6,940 nucleotides of DNA from Chitinophagaceae bacterium (GTDB lineage: Bacteria > Bacteroidota > Bacteroidia > Chitinophagales > Chitinophagaceae), in contig PLXD01000647.1 of assembly GCA_003151295.1 (NCBI GenBank), positions 9,495-16,434 on the forward strand, in the 5' to 3' direction. Under the pieces are notes generated by a model that did not search any database, was not told where the DNA came from, and worked only from the letters and a program-made list of their open reading frames with translations. Both the position numbers and the translations under genes were made by a program. Of this stretch, positions 6,743 through 6,940 are shown in pieces. Position 1 is the stretch's first letter; the number at the start of each line of letters is the position of its first letter.

Positions 6743-6940
6743 GAGTTTGACCTGTTAAGTTTTGGTTTGCAAAGCTAGATCATTGACCTCTCCCGATTTA
6801 CAAAAGAGGTGTTTTATTTCTATTATCAATCAATTCAATAGGAAGAAGCGGTCAAATATACTCAGAATTATATATATCCGGAATTTTTAGTCAACCCCCC
6901 CCTGGCACCAGCCCCCGAGGCGGCAGAAGGAAGTGATCGA
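6743..6940. other. Right-edge non-coding region upstream of the VCBS gene
   Basis: No gene can be supported in this 198-base stretch. It is AT-rich from about 6811 to 6890, then changes abruptly to a GC-rich tail with a run of eight C (6895-6902) and CTGGCACCAGCCCCCGAGGC. The last 50 bases are open in more than one minus-strand frame, so they could be the 3' end of an upstream gene, but there is too little to judge. Confidence 0.4.
6770..6777 (-). promoter_or_regulatory. Candidate Bacteroidota -7 element (TAGCTTTG) for the VCBS gene
   Basis: On the minus strand TAGCTTTG matches the phylum's -7 consensus TAnnTTTG exactly. It lies 27 bases upstream of the TTG start, which would give a leader of about 20 bases. 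A TTTG that could serve as the -33 element occurs at 6801-6804, with a 23-base spacer that is somewhat longer than usual. A second exact match, TATATTTG (6853-6860), lies further upstream with no visible -33 partner. Short matches of this kind arise by chance, so the call is tentative. Confidence 0.35.

Noticed and set aside
6887..6940. Possible C-terminus of an upstream minus-strand gene at the right edge
   Set aside because: Two minus-strand frames are open for about 15-18 codons and neither gives a recognisable ending, so no gene can be called from this fragment.

Overview
The window looks like chromosomal DNA from a Bacteroidota bacterium, most likely of the Chitinophagaceae type. This is inferred from gene families, not from a marker gene. 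Every gene I can support lies on the minus strand, so transcription runs from high to low coordinates. It meets, in order, a large VCBS/FG-GAP-repeat protein with an ASPIC/UnbV domain (3347-6742), an ECF sigma factor (2643-3200), a FecR-type anti-sigma factor (1351-2406, with a detached N-terminal piece at 2419-2532), and the first 383 codons of a SusC-type TonB-dependent receptor that runs off the left edge (1-1150).

The last three genes form a cell-surface signalling cascade. The receptor carries an N-terminal STN domain, the signalling domain that contacts FecR in the periplasm. FecR spans the inner membrane once and controls the ECF sigma factor, which would then drive transcription of the receptor and its partners. 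A SusD partner would be expected further left, outside the window. The VCBS protein is a predicted exported lipoprotein with two seven-motif halves around an ASPIC/UnbV domain. Its function and any tie to the cascade are unknown.

The most notable observation is that fecR is broken by an in-frame TAA at 2419-2421. Translation from the natural-looking ATG at 2532 gives 37 residues of a typical FecR N-terminus, then the stop. The same frame then resumes as four codons and a 351-codon open frame that can only be entered at an internal start such as the GTG at 2406. Either the anti-sigma gene is mutated or remade, or the base call is wrong.

The gaps are all under 300 bases. The gap before the receptor holds a strong 9-bp hairpin and three related octamers. 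The gap between sigma factor and fecR holds long A-tracts and an 8-bp inverted repeat. The gap between VCBS gene and sigma factor holds a 14-bp degenerate tandem repeat that starts across the VCBS stop codon, plus an 8-bp inverted repeat. The right edge holds two possible Bacteroidota -7 elements. I see no RNA gene, CRISPR array or mobile element. Apart from the fecR lesion and some non-coding structure, this is a recognisable locus type, and I do not see a clearly new system.
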